Below are positions 48,681-57,943 of a stretch of 64,000 nt of DNA, piece after piece. The DNA is from Clostridium sp. KNHs205. Its GTDB lineage: Bacteria; Bacillota; Clostridia; Lachnospirales; Lachnospiraceae. The first letter of the stretch is position 1; the number at the start of each line of letters is the position of its first letter. The translations under genes were made by a program, and so were the position numbers. The notes under the pieces are model-generated. The model was given only the letters and a program-made list of their open reading frames with translations. It was not told where the DNA came from and made no database searches. The stretch spans positions 1-64,000 of the forward strand of contig NZ_JNLE01000005.1 of the NCBI RefSeq assembly GCF_000702945.1. The letters are read 5' to 3'.

Positions 48681-49781
48681 ATGGCAGGTTCAACGTTTGG
48701 ATCAATGTTTCGCATAACTACCTGGGGAGAGTCCCACGGTTCAGGAATAGGTGTTGTTATAGATGGCTGCCCTGCAGGGCTTCCTCTTGAGGAAGAAACT
48801 ATTCAGGCTTTTCTTGACAGAAGACGCCCGGGTCAGACCAAATATGCTACTCCAAGAAATGAAGCAGATACGGTTAAGATATTGTCCGGTGTCTTTGAAG
48901 GAAAAACTACAGGTACTCCAATATCCCTTGCTGTTCTCAATACGAATCAGATCTCCATGGATTACTCTGAAATAGCCGGCTTTTACCGTCCAGGTCATTC
49001 AGATTATACTTATGATTCCAAGTATGGCTTCCGGGACTATAGAGGCGGCGGCAGATCCTCCGGAAGAGAAACGATCGGCAGAGTTGCTGCTGGAGCAATT
49101 GCTTCTGCTATTCTGAAGGAGCTTGGTATCAGCCTTTGCGCCTATACCAAATCAATCGGTAATATTAACATTGATTATACCAAATGCAACAGAGATAACA
49201 TTCCTTTAAGTCCTTTCTTTATGCCAGACCTTGAAGCCTCTGTTGCCGCTGAGGCTCTCATGCAGGAGAAGATGGAGGAACAGAATTCCATAGGCGGTGT
49301 AATTGAATGTATAATCTCCGGTGTTCCGGCTGGTATAGGAGAACCGGTCTTTGACAAGTTAGATGCTAACCTTGGAAAAGCTATCCTATCCATAGGTGCC
49401 ATAAAAGCAATTGAATTCGGTTCAGGTTTCTCGGCTGCTCAAAAAACCGGTGCACAGAACAATGACCCCTTTATATACACGGAGGATGGAAAAATCAGCA
49501 AATTAACCAATAATGCAGGTGGTATCCTCGGTGGTATAAGCGATGGTTCGGAAATCGTATTCCGGGCTGCCGTAAAACCTACAGCCTCTATTGCACAGAC
49601 TCAGAGAACGATTAATAAAGCCGGTGAGAATATCAGTATAAATATTAAAGGCCGCCACGATCCGGTTATTGTTCCCAGAGCTGTCGTTGTTGTAGAATCC
49701 ATGGCAGCTGTTACCTTAGTAGACATGCTGTTTGTAAGTATTACTTCCAGAATGGATTCTATTATTAAATTTTTCAGGTAA
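48681..49781 (+). CDS. aroC: Chorismate synthase
   Basis: The 366-residue enzyme removes phosphate from EPSP to give chorismate, the branch point to tryptophan, tyrosine, phenylalanine and folate; it needs reduced FMN. Signatures are WGESHGSGIGVVIDGCPAG near the start (His in the active site), YRPGHSDYTYDSKYGFRDYR with RGGGRSSGRETIGRVAAGA and the C-terminal GRHDPVIVPRAVVVVESM. Length is typical. GGAAAGAGGTTTTAT precedes the ATG. It lies alone rather than in an aro operon. Confidence 0.95.
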   Translation: MAGSTFGSMFRITTWGESHGSGIGVVIDGCPAGLPLEEETIQAFLDRRRPGQTKYATPRNEADTVKILSGVFEGKTTGTPISLAVLNTNQISMDYSEIAGFYRPGHSDYTYDSKYGFRDYRGGGRSSGRETIGRVAAGAIASAILKELGISLCAYTKSIGNINIDYTKCNRDNIPLSPFFMPDLEASVAAEALMQEKMEEQNSIGGVIECIISGVPAGIGEPVFDKLDANLGKAILSIGAIKAIEFGSGFSAAQKTGAQNNDPFIYTEDGKISKLTNNAGGILGGISDGSEIVFRAAVKPTASIAQTQRTINKAGENISINIKGRHDPVIVPRAVVVVESMAAVTLVDMLFVSITSRMDSIIKFFR

Positions 49782-49867
49782 CAGCAGGGAGAGTAATGAG
49801 TGAAAGCAAAGCACTTTCAGTCCTCTTGATTTTGTACGCGTGGAAGAACACGCAGATGGGAGTAATT

Positions 49868-50407
49868 ATGAAAAGAAAATTCCTGACAACTCAGGAAATG
49901 GTTCAAATCGCGCTTTTTACTGCGATCCTTGCGGTACTGTCCCAGATATCTTTTATGCTTCCGGGAGGTATACCGGTCACCCTTCAGACCTTTGGTATTG
50001 TTCTTATTGGTACCATCCTTGGTAAAAAATCAGGTTTCCTGTCCGTATTCCTTTATCTTCTTATCGGTACGATTGGTATTCCTGTATTTGCTAACTTTGG
50101 CGGAGGTATCGACGCATTGGTCGGACCTACCGGCGGTTATCTGTTCGGTTTCCTTCCCATGGTCTTTCTCACTGGTCTTGGAAGCAGGAAATCCTACCAT
50201 TTAGGTATCTTCTTTAGCATCATAGGTTTGCTGATTTGCCATGTTATGGGGCTTCTGTTCTATTATCAGATAACGGGCACCTGGTTATTGCCTTCCGTTC
50301 CTTTAATGCTGGCAAAAGATCTGGTAACTACAGTTGTTGCCGTTAGCCTCGGAAGAGAAATTTATAAGATACTTTCCCGTATGTCCATGGGATTAAACAG
50401 ATCCTAA
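49868..50407 (+). CDS. bioY: Biotin transporter substrate-binding protein BioY
   Basis: The 179-residue membrane protein has six predicted helices. LPGGIPVTLQTFGIVLIGTI near residue 35 and VGPTGGYLFGFLPMVFLTG near 85 are the BioY signatures that line the biotin pocket. It is the S component of an energy-coupling-factor transporter; the shared ATPases (EcfA/EcfT) are not in the window. The start at 49868 (MKRKFLTTQEM) follows GGGAGTAATT; the longer in-frame extension from 49796 is not family-like. I saw no BirA operator upstream. It may be co-transcribed with aroC, 86 bases away. Confidence 0.9.
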   Translation: MKRKFLTTQEMVQIALFTAILAVLSQISFMLPGGIPVTLQTFGIVLIGTILGKKSGFLSVFLYLLIGTIGIPVFANFGGGIDALVGPTGGYLFGFLPMVFLTGLGSRKSYHLGIFFSIIGLLICHVMGLLFYYQITGTWLLPSVPLMLAKDLVTTVVAVSLGREIYKILSRMSMGLNRS

Positions 50408-50460
50408 TATTTCGGACATTTATACATTGATTTTTGCATTTATAAAATACACTTATTTAA

Positions 50461-50536
50461 GAGCTTCCTAAACCTCTGATATACAGTTTGCCGTTTTTAT
50501 GCATACAGTATTTGTAAGGGTTTAGGAAGCTTTTTT
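50461..50536 (+). terminator. Terminator after bioY
   Basis: GAGCTTCCTAAACC pairs with GGTTTAGGAAGC across a 47-base loop and is followed by TTTTTT. Confidence 0.75.
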
Positions 50537-50576
50537 CTGTTACTATTCATTTTCCTGTATAAAAATAAATAAGCCA

Positions 50577-50633
50577 TTGACAGGACATTAATTCTGTGTA
50601 TAATAATGATTATGCTGTTTAGCAACACTAAAC
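50577..50633 (+). promoter_or_regulatory. Promoter and candidate operator of the XRE-cupin gene
   Basis: TTGACA (50577-50582) and TATAAT (50599-50604) are 16 bases apart. Just downstream GTTTAG-N5-CTAAAC (50617-50633) is an inverted repeat, a plausible site for autoregulation. Confidence 0.6.
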
Positions 50634-50663
50634 TTTGAGTTTAATTTTATTAAGGAGCACAGG

Positions 50664-51203
50664 ATGAAAATCGGTGAAAAAATCAAGGAACTTCGAGTAC
50701 AAAAGAATCTGACCCAAGAAGAATTAGCAGACCGGGCGGAGCTCTCAAAGGGTTTTATTTCCCAGTTGGAAAGAGATTTGACCAGTCCCTCCATAGCTAC
50801 CTTAGTTGATATTTTACAGTGTCTTGGAACCAATCTGGAAGAGTTCTTTTCCGATACCTCAACAGAACAGGTAGTATTTAAGAAAAGTGATTATTTTGAG
50901 AAAATTGATCCGGAACTTAAGAACTGTATCCAATGGATCATCCCAAATGCGCAAAAGAACATGCTGGAACCCATTCTCCTGACCTTGGAACCCGGCGGCT
51001 CTACTTATCCCGACAATCCCCACGAAGGTGAAGAATTCGGATATGTATTAAACGGCAGTATTGTTCTTCATATAGGGAACAAAACCTATAAAGCAAAAAA
51101 GGGCGAATCCTTTTATTATAAAGCTGGCAAGAATCATTATATCTCTGCTTCCGATAAGCAAGGCGCCAGTCTATTGTGGATATCCACACCACCAAGCTTT
51201 TAA
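50664..51203 (+). CDS. XRE-cupin transcriptional regulator of polyamine uptake (PuuR-type)
   Basis: The 179-residue product has an XRE helix-turn-helix at residues 5-60 (NLTQEELADRAELSKGFISQ) and a C-terminal cupin barrel at 105-175 (GGSTYPDNPHEGEEFGYVLN, KGESFYYKAGKNHYISA). This is the arrangement of PuuR, the putrescine-responsive repressor. The gene directly precedes potABCD in the same direction, 87 bases before potA, so it very likely senses putrescine or spermidine and controls this operon. AAGGAGCACAGG precedes the ATG. Confidence 0.85.
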   Translation: MKIGEKIKELRVQKNLTQEELADRAELSKGFISQLERDLTSPSIATLVDILQCLGTNLEEFFSDTSTEQVVFKKSDYFEKIDPELKNCIQWIIPNAQKNMLEPILLTLEPGGSTYPDNPHEGEEFGYVLNGSIVLHIGNKTYKAKKGESFYYKAGKNHYISASDKQGASLLWISTPPSF

Positions 51204-51290
51204 CTTAAAATCATACCAAAACGATGTATGGTTTTATCAAACTGGTGTGAAACGTACTTTACTTTTACAATAAACTCAGGAGGATTTATC

Positions 51291-52370
51291 ATGTCTGGCG
51301 ATAAACTTATTGATTTGATAGGCATAACCAAGAAATTTGACAACAATGTTGTTCTGGACAATCTGGATCTTTATATAAAGGAAAATGAATTCTTAACTCT
51401 GTTAGGCCCAAGCGGCTGCGGTAAGACCACTACTCTTCGTATTATTGGAGGCTTCGAAAATCCCGACAGCGGTAAAGTCCTTTTTGACGGAAAAGATATT
51501 ACCAAACTGCCTCCCAATGAAAGACAGTTAAATACCGTATTTCAGAAGTATGCTCTTTTCCCTCATATGTCTATTTCAGAAAACATTGCTTTTGGATTAA
51601 AAATAAAGAAGAAAAGCAAAGCCTACATACAGGATAAGATAAAATACGCCTTAAAGCTGGTTAACCTTGAAGGTTTTGAGAATCGTACCCCTGATTCCTT
51701 AAGCGGCGGCCAGCAACAGCGTATAGCCATAGCCAGAGCAATCGTAAATGAACCAAAGGTACTTCTCCTGGATGAACCCTTAGGCGCATTGGACTTAAAA
51801 CTGCGCCAGGATATGCAATACGAACTTATTCGACTTAAGAATGAGCTTGGAATAACCTTTATCTATGTTACTCACGACCAGGAGGAAGCCCTGACCATGT
51901 CTGATACAATTGTAGTCATGAACCAGGGTTATATCCAGCAGGTGGGTACTCCTGAAATGATATACAACGAGCCCAAGAATGCCTTTGTAGCAGACTTTAT
52001 CGGTGAAAGTAATATTATCTCCTCAACAATGATAGAGGATGGACTTGTAAGTATACTCGGTTCCAAATTCGCCTGTGTGGATAAAGGCTTTGGAAAGAAT
52101 CAGCCCGTAGACGTGGTTATCAGACCGGAGGATATCGATCTTGTCAAAGAAACAGAAGGAATTCTTAACGGTGTGGTTACTTCCCTGATCTTTAAGGGTG
52201 TACATTATGAAATGGAAGTTCTTGCATGCGGACATGAGTGGCTGGTTCACAGTACAGATCTATGCCCTGTGGGGAGTAACGTAGGCATTAAAGTAGATCC
52301 CTTTGATATTCATATTATGAACAAACCTCAATCTGAGGATGAGGAGGCAGTGACACCGGATGAAAACTAA
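51291..52370 (+). CDS. potA: Spermidine/putrescine ABC transporter ATPase
   Basis: The 359-residue ATPase has Walker A GPSGCGKTTT near residue 42, signature LSGGQQQRIAIARAI near 140, Walker B VLLLDEPLGALDLK near 160 and a TOBE domain at the end. It belongs to the MalK/PotA subgroup. The start at 51291 (MSGDKLIDLIG) follows AGGAGGATTTATC; an earlier in-frame start at 51228 lies in the leader. It overlaps potB by 11 bases. With PotB, PotC and PotD it imports polyamines. Confidence 0.92.
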   Translation: MSGDKLIDLIGITKKFDNNVVLDNLDLYIKENEFLTLLGPSGCGKTTTLRIIGGFENPDSGKVLFDGKDITKLPPNERQLNTVFQKYALFPHMSISENIAFGLKIKKKSKAYIQDKIKYALKLVNLEGFENRTPDSLSGGQQQRIAIARAIVNEPKVLLLDEPLGALDLKLRQDMQYELIRLKNELGITFIYVTHDQEEALTMSDTIVVMNQGYIQQVGTPEMIYNEPKNAFVADFIGESNIISSTMIEDGLVSILGSKFACVDKGFGKNQPVDVVIRPEDIDLVKETEGILNGVVTSLIFKGVHYEMEVLACGHEWLVHSTDLCPVGSNVGIKVDPFDIHIMNKPQSEDEEAVTPDEN

Positions 52371-53175
52371 GAAATGGCTCTCCTATCCATATGCACTTTG
52401 GATGGGTATATTTGTGATTGTTCCGCTATTTATCATAATATACTATGGATTTACCGCCAAAGAGGGAGGTCTTACCTTAAGTAATCTGGCTCTGATTATG
52501 GATCCAATTAATCTGAAAGCCCTGTGGCTTTCCCTTGAGCTGTCCATTATCAGTACAGTGATATGCCTTATCCTTGCTTATCCTCTCTCCCTGATACTCC
52601 ATGGGATGAAATTAAAGAATAATTCCTTTATTATTATGATATTTATACTTCCTATGTGGATGAACTTTCTGCTCAGGACACTGGCCTGGCAGAATATACT
52701 GGAGAAGACGGGTGTTATCAATACCCTGCTTAAGTTTTTCCATCTGCCTGCACTGGATTTGATCAATACGCCGGGAGCAATTATATTCGGTATGGTTTAT
52801 AATTTTCTCCCCTTTATGATACTGCCTATTTATAATTCCCTTGCAAAGATAAGTGATGATTATGTCAATGCAGCCAGAGATTTAGGTGCTAATTCTTTTG
52901 TAACTTTTATAAAAATCATACTGCCTATGACTTTGCCCGGTGTAGTCAGCGGTATTACCATGGTTTTTGTTCCTTCTCTCACCACCTTTGTTATTTCAGA
53001 TATCCTGGGCGGCAGTAAGGTAGTGTTAATTGGAAATATTATAGAACAGCAATTTAAGACGGTTAATAACTGGCATACCGGTTCCGGTCTTTCTCTGGTG
53101 CTTATGGTGTTCATCTTCTTAAGTATGGCTGTGCTTGCCAAATATGACAAAGAATCGGAGGGCACGAAGATATGA
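52360..53175 (+). CDS. potB: Spermidine/putrescine ABC transporter permease
   Basis: The 271-residue membrane protein has about six helices. The EAA loop INAARDLGANSFVTFIKIILP-type segment (VNAARDLGANSFVTFIKI) near residue 170 contacts PotA. The first helix (YALWMGIFVIVPLFIIIYYG) and the WMNFLLRTLAWQNIL block are typical of PotB. It overlaps potA at the start and potC by four bases at the end, so translation is coupled. Confidence 0.9.
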   Translation: MKTKKWLSYPYALWMGIFVIVPLFIIIYYGFTAKEGGLTLSNLALIMDPINLKALWLSLELSIISTVICLILAYPLSLILHGMKLKNNSFIIMIFILPMWMNFLLRTLAWQNILEKTGVINTLLKFFHLPALDLINTPGAIIFGMVYNFLPFMILPIYNSLAKISDDYVNAARDLGANSFVTFIKIILPMTLPGVVSGITMVFVPSLTTFVISDILGGSKVVLIGNIIEQQFKTVNNWHTGSGLSLVLMVFIFLSMAVLAKYDKESEGTKI

Positions 53176-53966
53176 TAAAGAAATTTCTGTCCCGATTTTA
53201 TTTAGGGCTCATACTATTATTTTTATATGCACCAATCTTTATATTAATAGTTTTATCCTTTAACAAATCAAAATCCCGTTCCAAATGGGGCGGCTTTACC
53301 TTAAGCTGGTATAACAGTCTGTTTCAGGATCAAGCTATTATGGAGGCACTGACAAACACTTTGATTATAGCCTTTCTATCTGCCCTGATAGCTGCCATAA
53401 TCGGCACATGCGCCTGTCTTGCCATCAATAACATGAAAAAGGTACCAAGAACAATCTTACTTGGTATCTCCAACATTCCCATGATGAATGCAGATATCGT
53501 AACCGGTATTTCGTTAATGCTTTTGTTTATTGCATTAAGCTATCCCTTAAGTTTTTCCAGTGTGTTACTTTCCCATATAACCTTTAATATTCCTTATGTA
53601 ATATTAAGTGTTATGCCAAGGCTTGCCAGACAGAATGTCAGTCTGTACGAAGCCGCACTGGATCTTGGAGCTACCAAGTCCTATGCCTTCTTTAAAATTA
53701 TACTTCCGGATATATTCCCCGGAATATTTTCAGGCTTCTTATTAGCCTTTACCATGTCACTGGACGATTTTGTAATCACCTATTTTACCAATGGCGCCGG
53801 TGTTGATACCTTGTCCACCATTATATATACGGAAGTACGCAAGGGCATCAAACCGGAAATGTATGCGTTGTCTACTCTGCTGTTTGTAAGTATTCTGATT
53901 CTGCTGGTTTTAATCAACCGAAGAAATGACAGGGATAATACAGGAAAGACTCTTGGCAAGGCATAA
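53172..53966 (+). CDS. potC: Spermidine/putrescine ABC transporter permease
   Basis: The 264-residue second permease has the EAA loop EAALDLGATKSYAFFKIILP near residue 160 and the block SWYNSLFQDQAIMEALTNTL characteristic of PotC. FTMSLDDFVITYFTNGAG is another family marker. It forms the membrane channel with PotB. Unlike the tight potA-potB-potC joins, it is followed by a 146-base structured gap before potD. Confidence 0.9.
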   Translation: MIKKFLSRFYLGLILLFLYAPIFILIVLSFNKSKSRSKWGGFTLSWYNSLFQDQAIMEALTNTLIIAFLSALIAAIIGTCACLAINNMKKVPRTILLGISNIPMMNADIVTGISLMLLFIALSYPLSFSSVLLSHITFNIPYVILSVMPRLARQNVSLYEAALDLGATKSYAFFKIILPDIFPGIFSGFLLAFTMSLDDFVITYFTNGAGVDTLSTIIYTEVRKGIKPEMYALSTLLFVSILILLVLINRRNDRDNTGKTLGKA

Positions 53967-54005
53967 TAATTGCTGCCAATCAATATATCGCATCAGTGAA
54001 GAAAA

Positions 54006-54096
54006 GAGTGAAAGAAAATTATAAATTGAAAGGATGCCACATTGAGATTCTTTCACTCCTTATTATTGTGGCAATATCGCGGCCAGCCTGCGATAT
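54006..54096 (+). promoter_or_regulatory. Structured potC-potD leader with competing hairpins
   Basis: GAGTGAAAGAA (54006-54016) pairs with TTCTTTCACTC (54048-54058). TGCCACA (54035-54041), inside that loop, could instead pair with TGTGGCA (54067-54073). ATATCGC and GCGATAT (about 54075-54095) form a third stem just before potD, and there is no good Shine-Dalgarno before its ATG. This resembles an attenuator or a processing site. Confidence 0.4.
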
Positions 54097-54112
54097 GCAA
54101 TGGTCATAAACT

Positions 54113-55192
54113 ATGAAAAGAATGCTAGCACTACTGCTTTTATGCACACTGATCCTAACAGGAACTGCTACTCTGACCGGCTGTTCAAGCGGAAGTGGGG
54201 AGAAGATTTATGTTTACAACTGGGGCGAATACATTGATCCCGATGTAGTGGACCTCTTTGAGAAGGAAACGGGAATCAAGGTTGTATTGAAATATTTTGA
54301 ACAGAATGAGGATATGTATCCGGTAATCAAAAACGGCTCCGTTAAATACGATGTCGTATGTCCTTCTGACTATATGATTCAAAAGATGATTGAGGAAGAT
54401 CTACTTGCTGAAATCAATTATGACAATGTTCCCAATATCTCCAATATCGATCCTGCTTATCTAAAAAGTGCTGCAGAGTTCGATCCCGGAAATAAATACA
54501 GCGTACCTTATTGCTGGGGAACAGTAGGTCTATTGTATAACAAAACCATGATTAAGGAACCCATTGACAGCTGGGCAGCTCTCTTTGACAAAGATTTCAT
54601 TGAGCGAAATGGTTACAACGGTGACATCCTTATGATAAACAGTGTAAGAGATGCATTTGCCATTGCTTTAAGTTACCTCGGTTACTCCATAAATACTACA
54701 GATGAAGCTCAGTTAGAGGAAGCAAAAGCATTGTTGCAATCACAGAAACCAATGGTTGATGCTTATGTAGTAGATCAGGTAAGAGATAAAATGATTGGCG
54801 GAGACAATCCAATTGGTGTAATCTACTCCGGGGAAGCTATCTTTACCCAAAGAGAGAATCCGGATCTGGAATATGTTGTTCCCAAAGAAGGCTCCAATGT
54901 ATGGATCGACGGCTGGGTAATACCCAAGAACGCACCAAATAAAGAATATGCAGAGAAATGGATTAACTTTATGTGTGAACCGGAAATCGCATTAAAGAAT
55001 TTCGAATATATAACATACTCCACACCAAACAAAGCCGCCAGAGAATTAATCCAGGACGAAGATATCAAAAACAGTGCAGTGGCATTCCCTCCTTCCGATA
55101 TACTGGACCGCTGCTCCACCTATCATTATCTTGGTGAAGATATGGACGCTCTCTACATTCAGAAATGGAATGAAGTAAAATCTACCCAGTAG
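54113..55192 (+). CDS. potD: Spermidine/putrescine-binding lipoprotein
   Basis: The 359-residue protein has a lipoprotein signal ending LTGCSS (Cys24 lipidated). The mature part YVYNWGEYIDPDVVDLFEKE is the classic PotD/PotF opening with the Trp and Glu that hold the polyamine. VPYCWGTVGLLYNKTMI and YSGEAIFTQRENPDLEYVVP are further family blocks. It captures polyamines outside the cell and hands them to PotBC. The first ATG at 54113 lacks a good ribosome site; a second at 54122 is equally possible. Expression may depend on the structured leader. Confidence 0.92.
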   Translation: MKRMLALLLLCTLILTGTATLTGCSSGSGEKIYVYNWGEYIDPDVVDLFEKETGIKVVLKYFEQNEDMYPVIKNGSVKYDVVCPSDYMIQKMIEEDLLAEINYDNVPNISNIDPAYLKSAAEFDPGNKYSVPYCWGTVGLLYNKTMIKEPIDSWAALFDKDFIERNGYNGDILMINSVRDAFAIALSYLGYSINTTDEAQLEEAKALLQSQKPMVDAYVVDQVRDKMIGGDNPIGVIYSGEAIFTQRENPDLEYVVPKEGSNVWIDGWVIPKNAPNKEYAEKWINFMCEPEIALKNFEYITYSTPNKAARELIQDEDIKNSAVAFPPSDILDRCSTYHYLGEDMDALYIQKWNEVKSTQ

Positions 55193-55305
55193 GTAAAAAT
55201 TAATAACGGATCCCCTAACCTACTCCCAATTAATAAAGATTCTATAATAAATGTTTGAAGTATATTTGTTGACACACTCCCACTATTGACACAAAGCCTA
55301 AATAA

Positions 55306-55350
55306 AAAGGGCAAATGAATGAAAAATATCACATTCATTTGTCCTTTCTT
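55306..55350 (+). terminator. Terminator of the pot operon
   Basis: AAAGGGCAAATGAAT pairs with ATTCATTTGTCCTTT (one G-T pair) around a 12-base loop, followed by a T-rich tail. Confidence 0.85.
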
Positions 55351-55382
55351 TATTTACAGATATAGATACTTCATAATTTAAT

Positions 55383-55468
55383 TCAACAAATATATTATTC
55401 CCATAATATGGATTCATCGTCTATCCGCTTTTCAAAAGATTTTAAATCAACAAATATATTATTCCCAT
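55383..55468. repeat. 22-bp direct repeat pair flanking the palindrome copy
   Basis: TCAACAAATATATTATTCCC plus AT occurs at 55383 and again at 55447, 64 bases apart, immediately upstream of palindrome copy 2. The rest of the 55193-55772 gap holds the terminator and that palindrome; no gene is seen. Confidence 0.7.
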
Positions 55469-55477
55469 TCGATTTCA

Positions 55478-55712
55478 GGCAAATTGCGCAAACCAGAAGA
55501 ATGAATGCGCCTATGGAAAGGTATTAGAAGTACTTTTCTCTGGATATTTTGTGCTATCTTCTAAAACAGATTGTTTGAGCGAAGCGAGTTATCTGTTTTA
55601 GAAGATGTCAAGCACAAAAAATCCAGAGAATTAGGACTTCTTATACCTTGAAATCGAAGCATGAGTTCTTCTGGTTTGCGCAATTTAGCCGTCCCCTTGT
55701 GACAGACCACCC
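55478..55712. repeat. 213-bp palindromic element, copy 2 (family C)
   Basis: The arms begin GGCAAATTGCGCAAACCAGA (55478) and end at 55690. The inner stem is a perfect 16 bp (ATCTTCTAAAACAGAT, 55556-55571, with 55591-55606). The apical GAGCGAAGCGAG and the tail CCGTCCCCTTGTGACA (55689-55704) are identical to copy 1 at 28600. Several stem positions differ from copy 1 on both sides so that pairing is kept. Confidence 0.85.
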
Positions 55713-55772
55713 TTTTGCCATTCAAATTATTCCAAACACAGGAATCACAAAGAAAAACTTCAATTGAGTTAT

Positions 55773-56732
55773 TTATTCCTTTACAATATTCCTATCCTCA
55801 CCCTTTAAGAATGCCTTCATATTCTCATATACTTCAGCCACACATCTTCTCCTGGCCTCTACCGTAGCCCAGGCTATATGCGGAGTTATTATGAGCTTTT
55901 TGCTGTCCTGAATAGCAAGCAGAGGATTATCCGCCGCCATCGGCTCCTGTCTTAATACATCAAGCCCCGCACCTGCAATCCGGTCATTCGATAACGCTTT
56001 ACAGAGGGCAGCTTCGTCAATAATAGGTCCTCTGCCAAGATTTAATAATATTGCACTAGGTTTCATCTTATTAAGGGCTTCTTCTCCAATTAGATTTTCC
56101 GTATCCTTATTTAACGGTGCATGAATTGATATAATATCAGATTCCTTTAGCAAAGTATCAAAATCAACTCTCTCATATTCCCCATTCAGATTCCTGCCGG
56201 AGGTTGAGTAATAGATTACCCTGCAGCCGAAAGCTTTGGCAATGGAGGCAACTCCTTTTCCGATATTGCCCAAGCCTATTATACCCCAGGTCTTTTCATA
56301 TAGTTCATTGAACTTCTCATCGAAACAGCTGAAAATATCACTGCTTACATATCCGCCGGATTTGACAAAGTTATCATAATGACATAATTTCTCATAAAGG
56401 TAAAATAAAAGAGCAAAGGTATGCTGTACTACAGACTGTGTTGAATATCCCTTTACATTTGCTACTGCTATACCCCTGCTGTTCACATAAGGAAAATCAA
56501 CAATATTGGTTCCGGTACCTGTAATACATATCAGCTTTAGATTAACAGCAGCTTTTAGATTCTCTTCATTCATTGGAATCTTGTTCACCACAAGGATGTC
56601 TGCTTCCTTAATTCTCTCACTATTAAGCAAAGGTTCACTTTTATTATATTTTGTTACCTCTCCTAAGGTTTCAAAGACCGATAAATCAACGTCATCTCCT
56701 AAGGTATCTGTTTCCAAAAAAATTATATTCAT
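55773..56732 (-). CDS. D-isomer-specific 2-hydroxyacid dehydrogenase
   Basis: The 319-residue NAD-dependent enzyme has a Rossmann loop GIIGLGNIGKGVASIAKAFG near residue 145 and catalytic Arg (LNLGRGPIIDE), Glu (QEPMAADNPL) and His (ITPHIAWATVEAR). Length and motifs fit the glycerate/hydroxypyruvate or D-lactate dehydrogenase group; the SGGYVSSDIFSCFDE stretch resembles HprA-like glycerate dehydrogenases. The substrate cannot be settled. The ATG at 56732 is preferred over a TTG two codons upstream. It follows trpS by about 30 bases and may be read through from it. Confidence 0.82.
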   Translation of the reverse strand: MNIIFLETDTLGDDVDLSVFETLGEVTKYNKSEPLLNSERIKEADILVVNKIPMNEENLKAAVNLKLICITGTGTNIVDFPYVNSRGIAVANVKGYSTQSVVQHTFALLFYLYEKLCHYDNFVKSGGYVSSDIFSCFDEKFNELYEKTWGIIGLGNIGKGVASIAKAFGCRVIYYSTSGRNLNGEYERVDFDTLLKESDIISIHAPLNKDTENLIGEEALNKMKPSAILLNLGRGPIIDEAALCKALSNDRIAGAGLDVLRQEPMAADNPLLAIQDSKKLIITPHIAWATVEARRRCVAEVYENMKAFLKGEDRNIVKE

Positions 56733-56761
56733 ATACAAACAGCCTTTCCTTCAAATAAAAG

Positions 56762-57772
56762 TTATCGTACTCTTTCAGGCAAGCCAATTTTTTTCTGTAC
56801 CTTACGAAGTGTTTTCGTTGCGAAATAGTTGGCTTTATCGCTGTTTTCTTTTATAATTCCGTCTATATAGGCTTTATCCTTTGACAGTTCATCCATTCTC
56901 TGATGGATTGGCACCAATACACTGTTAACGGCTTCCCCTACTGCAAGTTTGAACTCTCCATAACCTTTGCCGTCAAATTCTCTTTCAACTTCTCCAGACG
57001 TTTTATTCGTAACTGAGGAATAGATATCAATAAGATTCTTGATTCCTGGTTTCTCATCGGTATAACGTATTTCATTGTCAGAATCGGTAACTGCTCTCTT
57101 AAACTTACGAATAACTGTATCCGGGTCGTCCATAAGATAAATGGTAGCATTAACATTCTCATCGGATTTGGACATTTTCTTATCCGGCTCCTGAAGGCTC
57201 ATGATTTTGGCACCTACTTTACCGATATAAGGCTCAGGAATGGTAAATACCTCTCCGTATACCCCATTGAAACGTTCAGCAATATCTCTTGTTATTTCAA
57301 GATGCTGTTTCTGGTCTGCACCTACAGGTACAACATCTGTCTGGAACAACAGGATATCTGCTGCCATAAGAACAGGATAAGTAAAGAGGCCGGCATTAAT
57401 ATTGTCGGCGTGTTTTGCTGACTTATCTTTAAACTGTGTCATACGGTTTAATTCTCCCATATAAGTAAAGCAGTTTAAGATCCAGCTTAGCTCTGCATGA
57501 CCGGACACATGTGACTGATAGTAAATACAGTTCTTAACGGGATCCAGACCGGCAGCAATATAAAGGCTTAGAAGCGTTCTCGCTCTCTTACGAAGCTCTG
57601 CCGGGTCCTGTCTTACTGTTAAGGAATGCAAATCAACCACACAGTTAAAACACTGGTAACTATCATCATTGTTCAAATCAATCCAATTCTTTAGAGCTCC
57701 CATATAATTTCCCAGGGTAATATTCCCCGTTGCCTGCATTCCGCTAAATAGTACTTTCTTTCCGTCTAACAT
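56762..57772 (-). CDS. trpS: Tryptophanyl-tRNA synthetase
   Basis: The 336-residue class I synthetase charges tRNA-Trp. QATGNITLGNYMGALKNW near residue 13 is the HIGH-region signature and KKMSKSDENVNATIYLMDD near 195 holds KMSKS. GADQKQHLEITRDIAERFN is another TrpS block. Length is standard. GGAGGTAAATATTA precedes the ATG. Transcription is controlled by a tryptophan-specific T-box about 240 bases upstream. Confidence 0.95.
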   Translation of the reverse strand: MLDGKKVLFSGMQATGNITLGNYMGALKNWIDLNNDDSYQCFNCVVDLHSLTVRQDPAELRKRARTLLSLYIAAGLDPVKNCIYYQSHVSGHAELSWILNCFTYMGELNRMTQFKDKSAKHADNINAGLFTYPVLMAADILLFQTDVVPVGADQKQHLEITRDIAERFNGVYGEVFTIPEPYIGKVGAKIMSLQEPDKKMSKSDENVNATIYLMDDPDTVIRKFKRAVTDSDNEIRYTDEKPGIKNLIDIYSSVTNKTSGEVEREFDGKGYGEFKLAVGEAVNSVLVPIHQRMDELSKDKAYIDGIIKENSDKANYFATKTLRKVQKKIGLPERVR

Positions 57773-57943
57773 TAATATTTACCTCCGCTTACTTTTCATT
57801 CTCTAAAAATTTCTTACTGCTATAGAACAAGAGTCCGACTTTCCTGACTCATGCGCTGAAACCCTGTCATCATAGCACAACATTTCCTTATGTGTGCATG
57901 TGCTCTTCACCCGGCAGTCCTTTTTACGTAATAGGCGCTATTT

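Noticed and set aside
49796..49867. 24-residue N-terminal extension of BioY
   Set aside because: The extension is not like the family and a ribosome site lies directly before the ATG at 49868.
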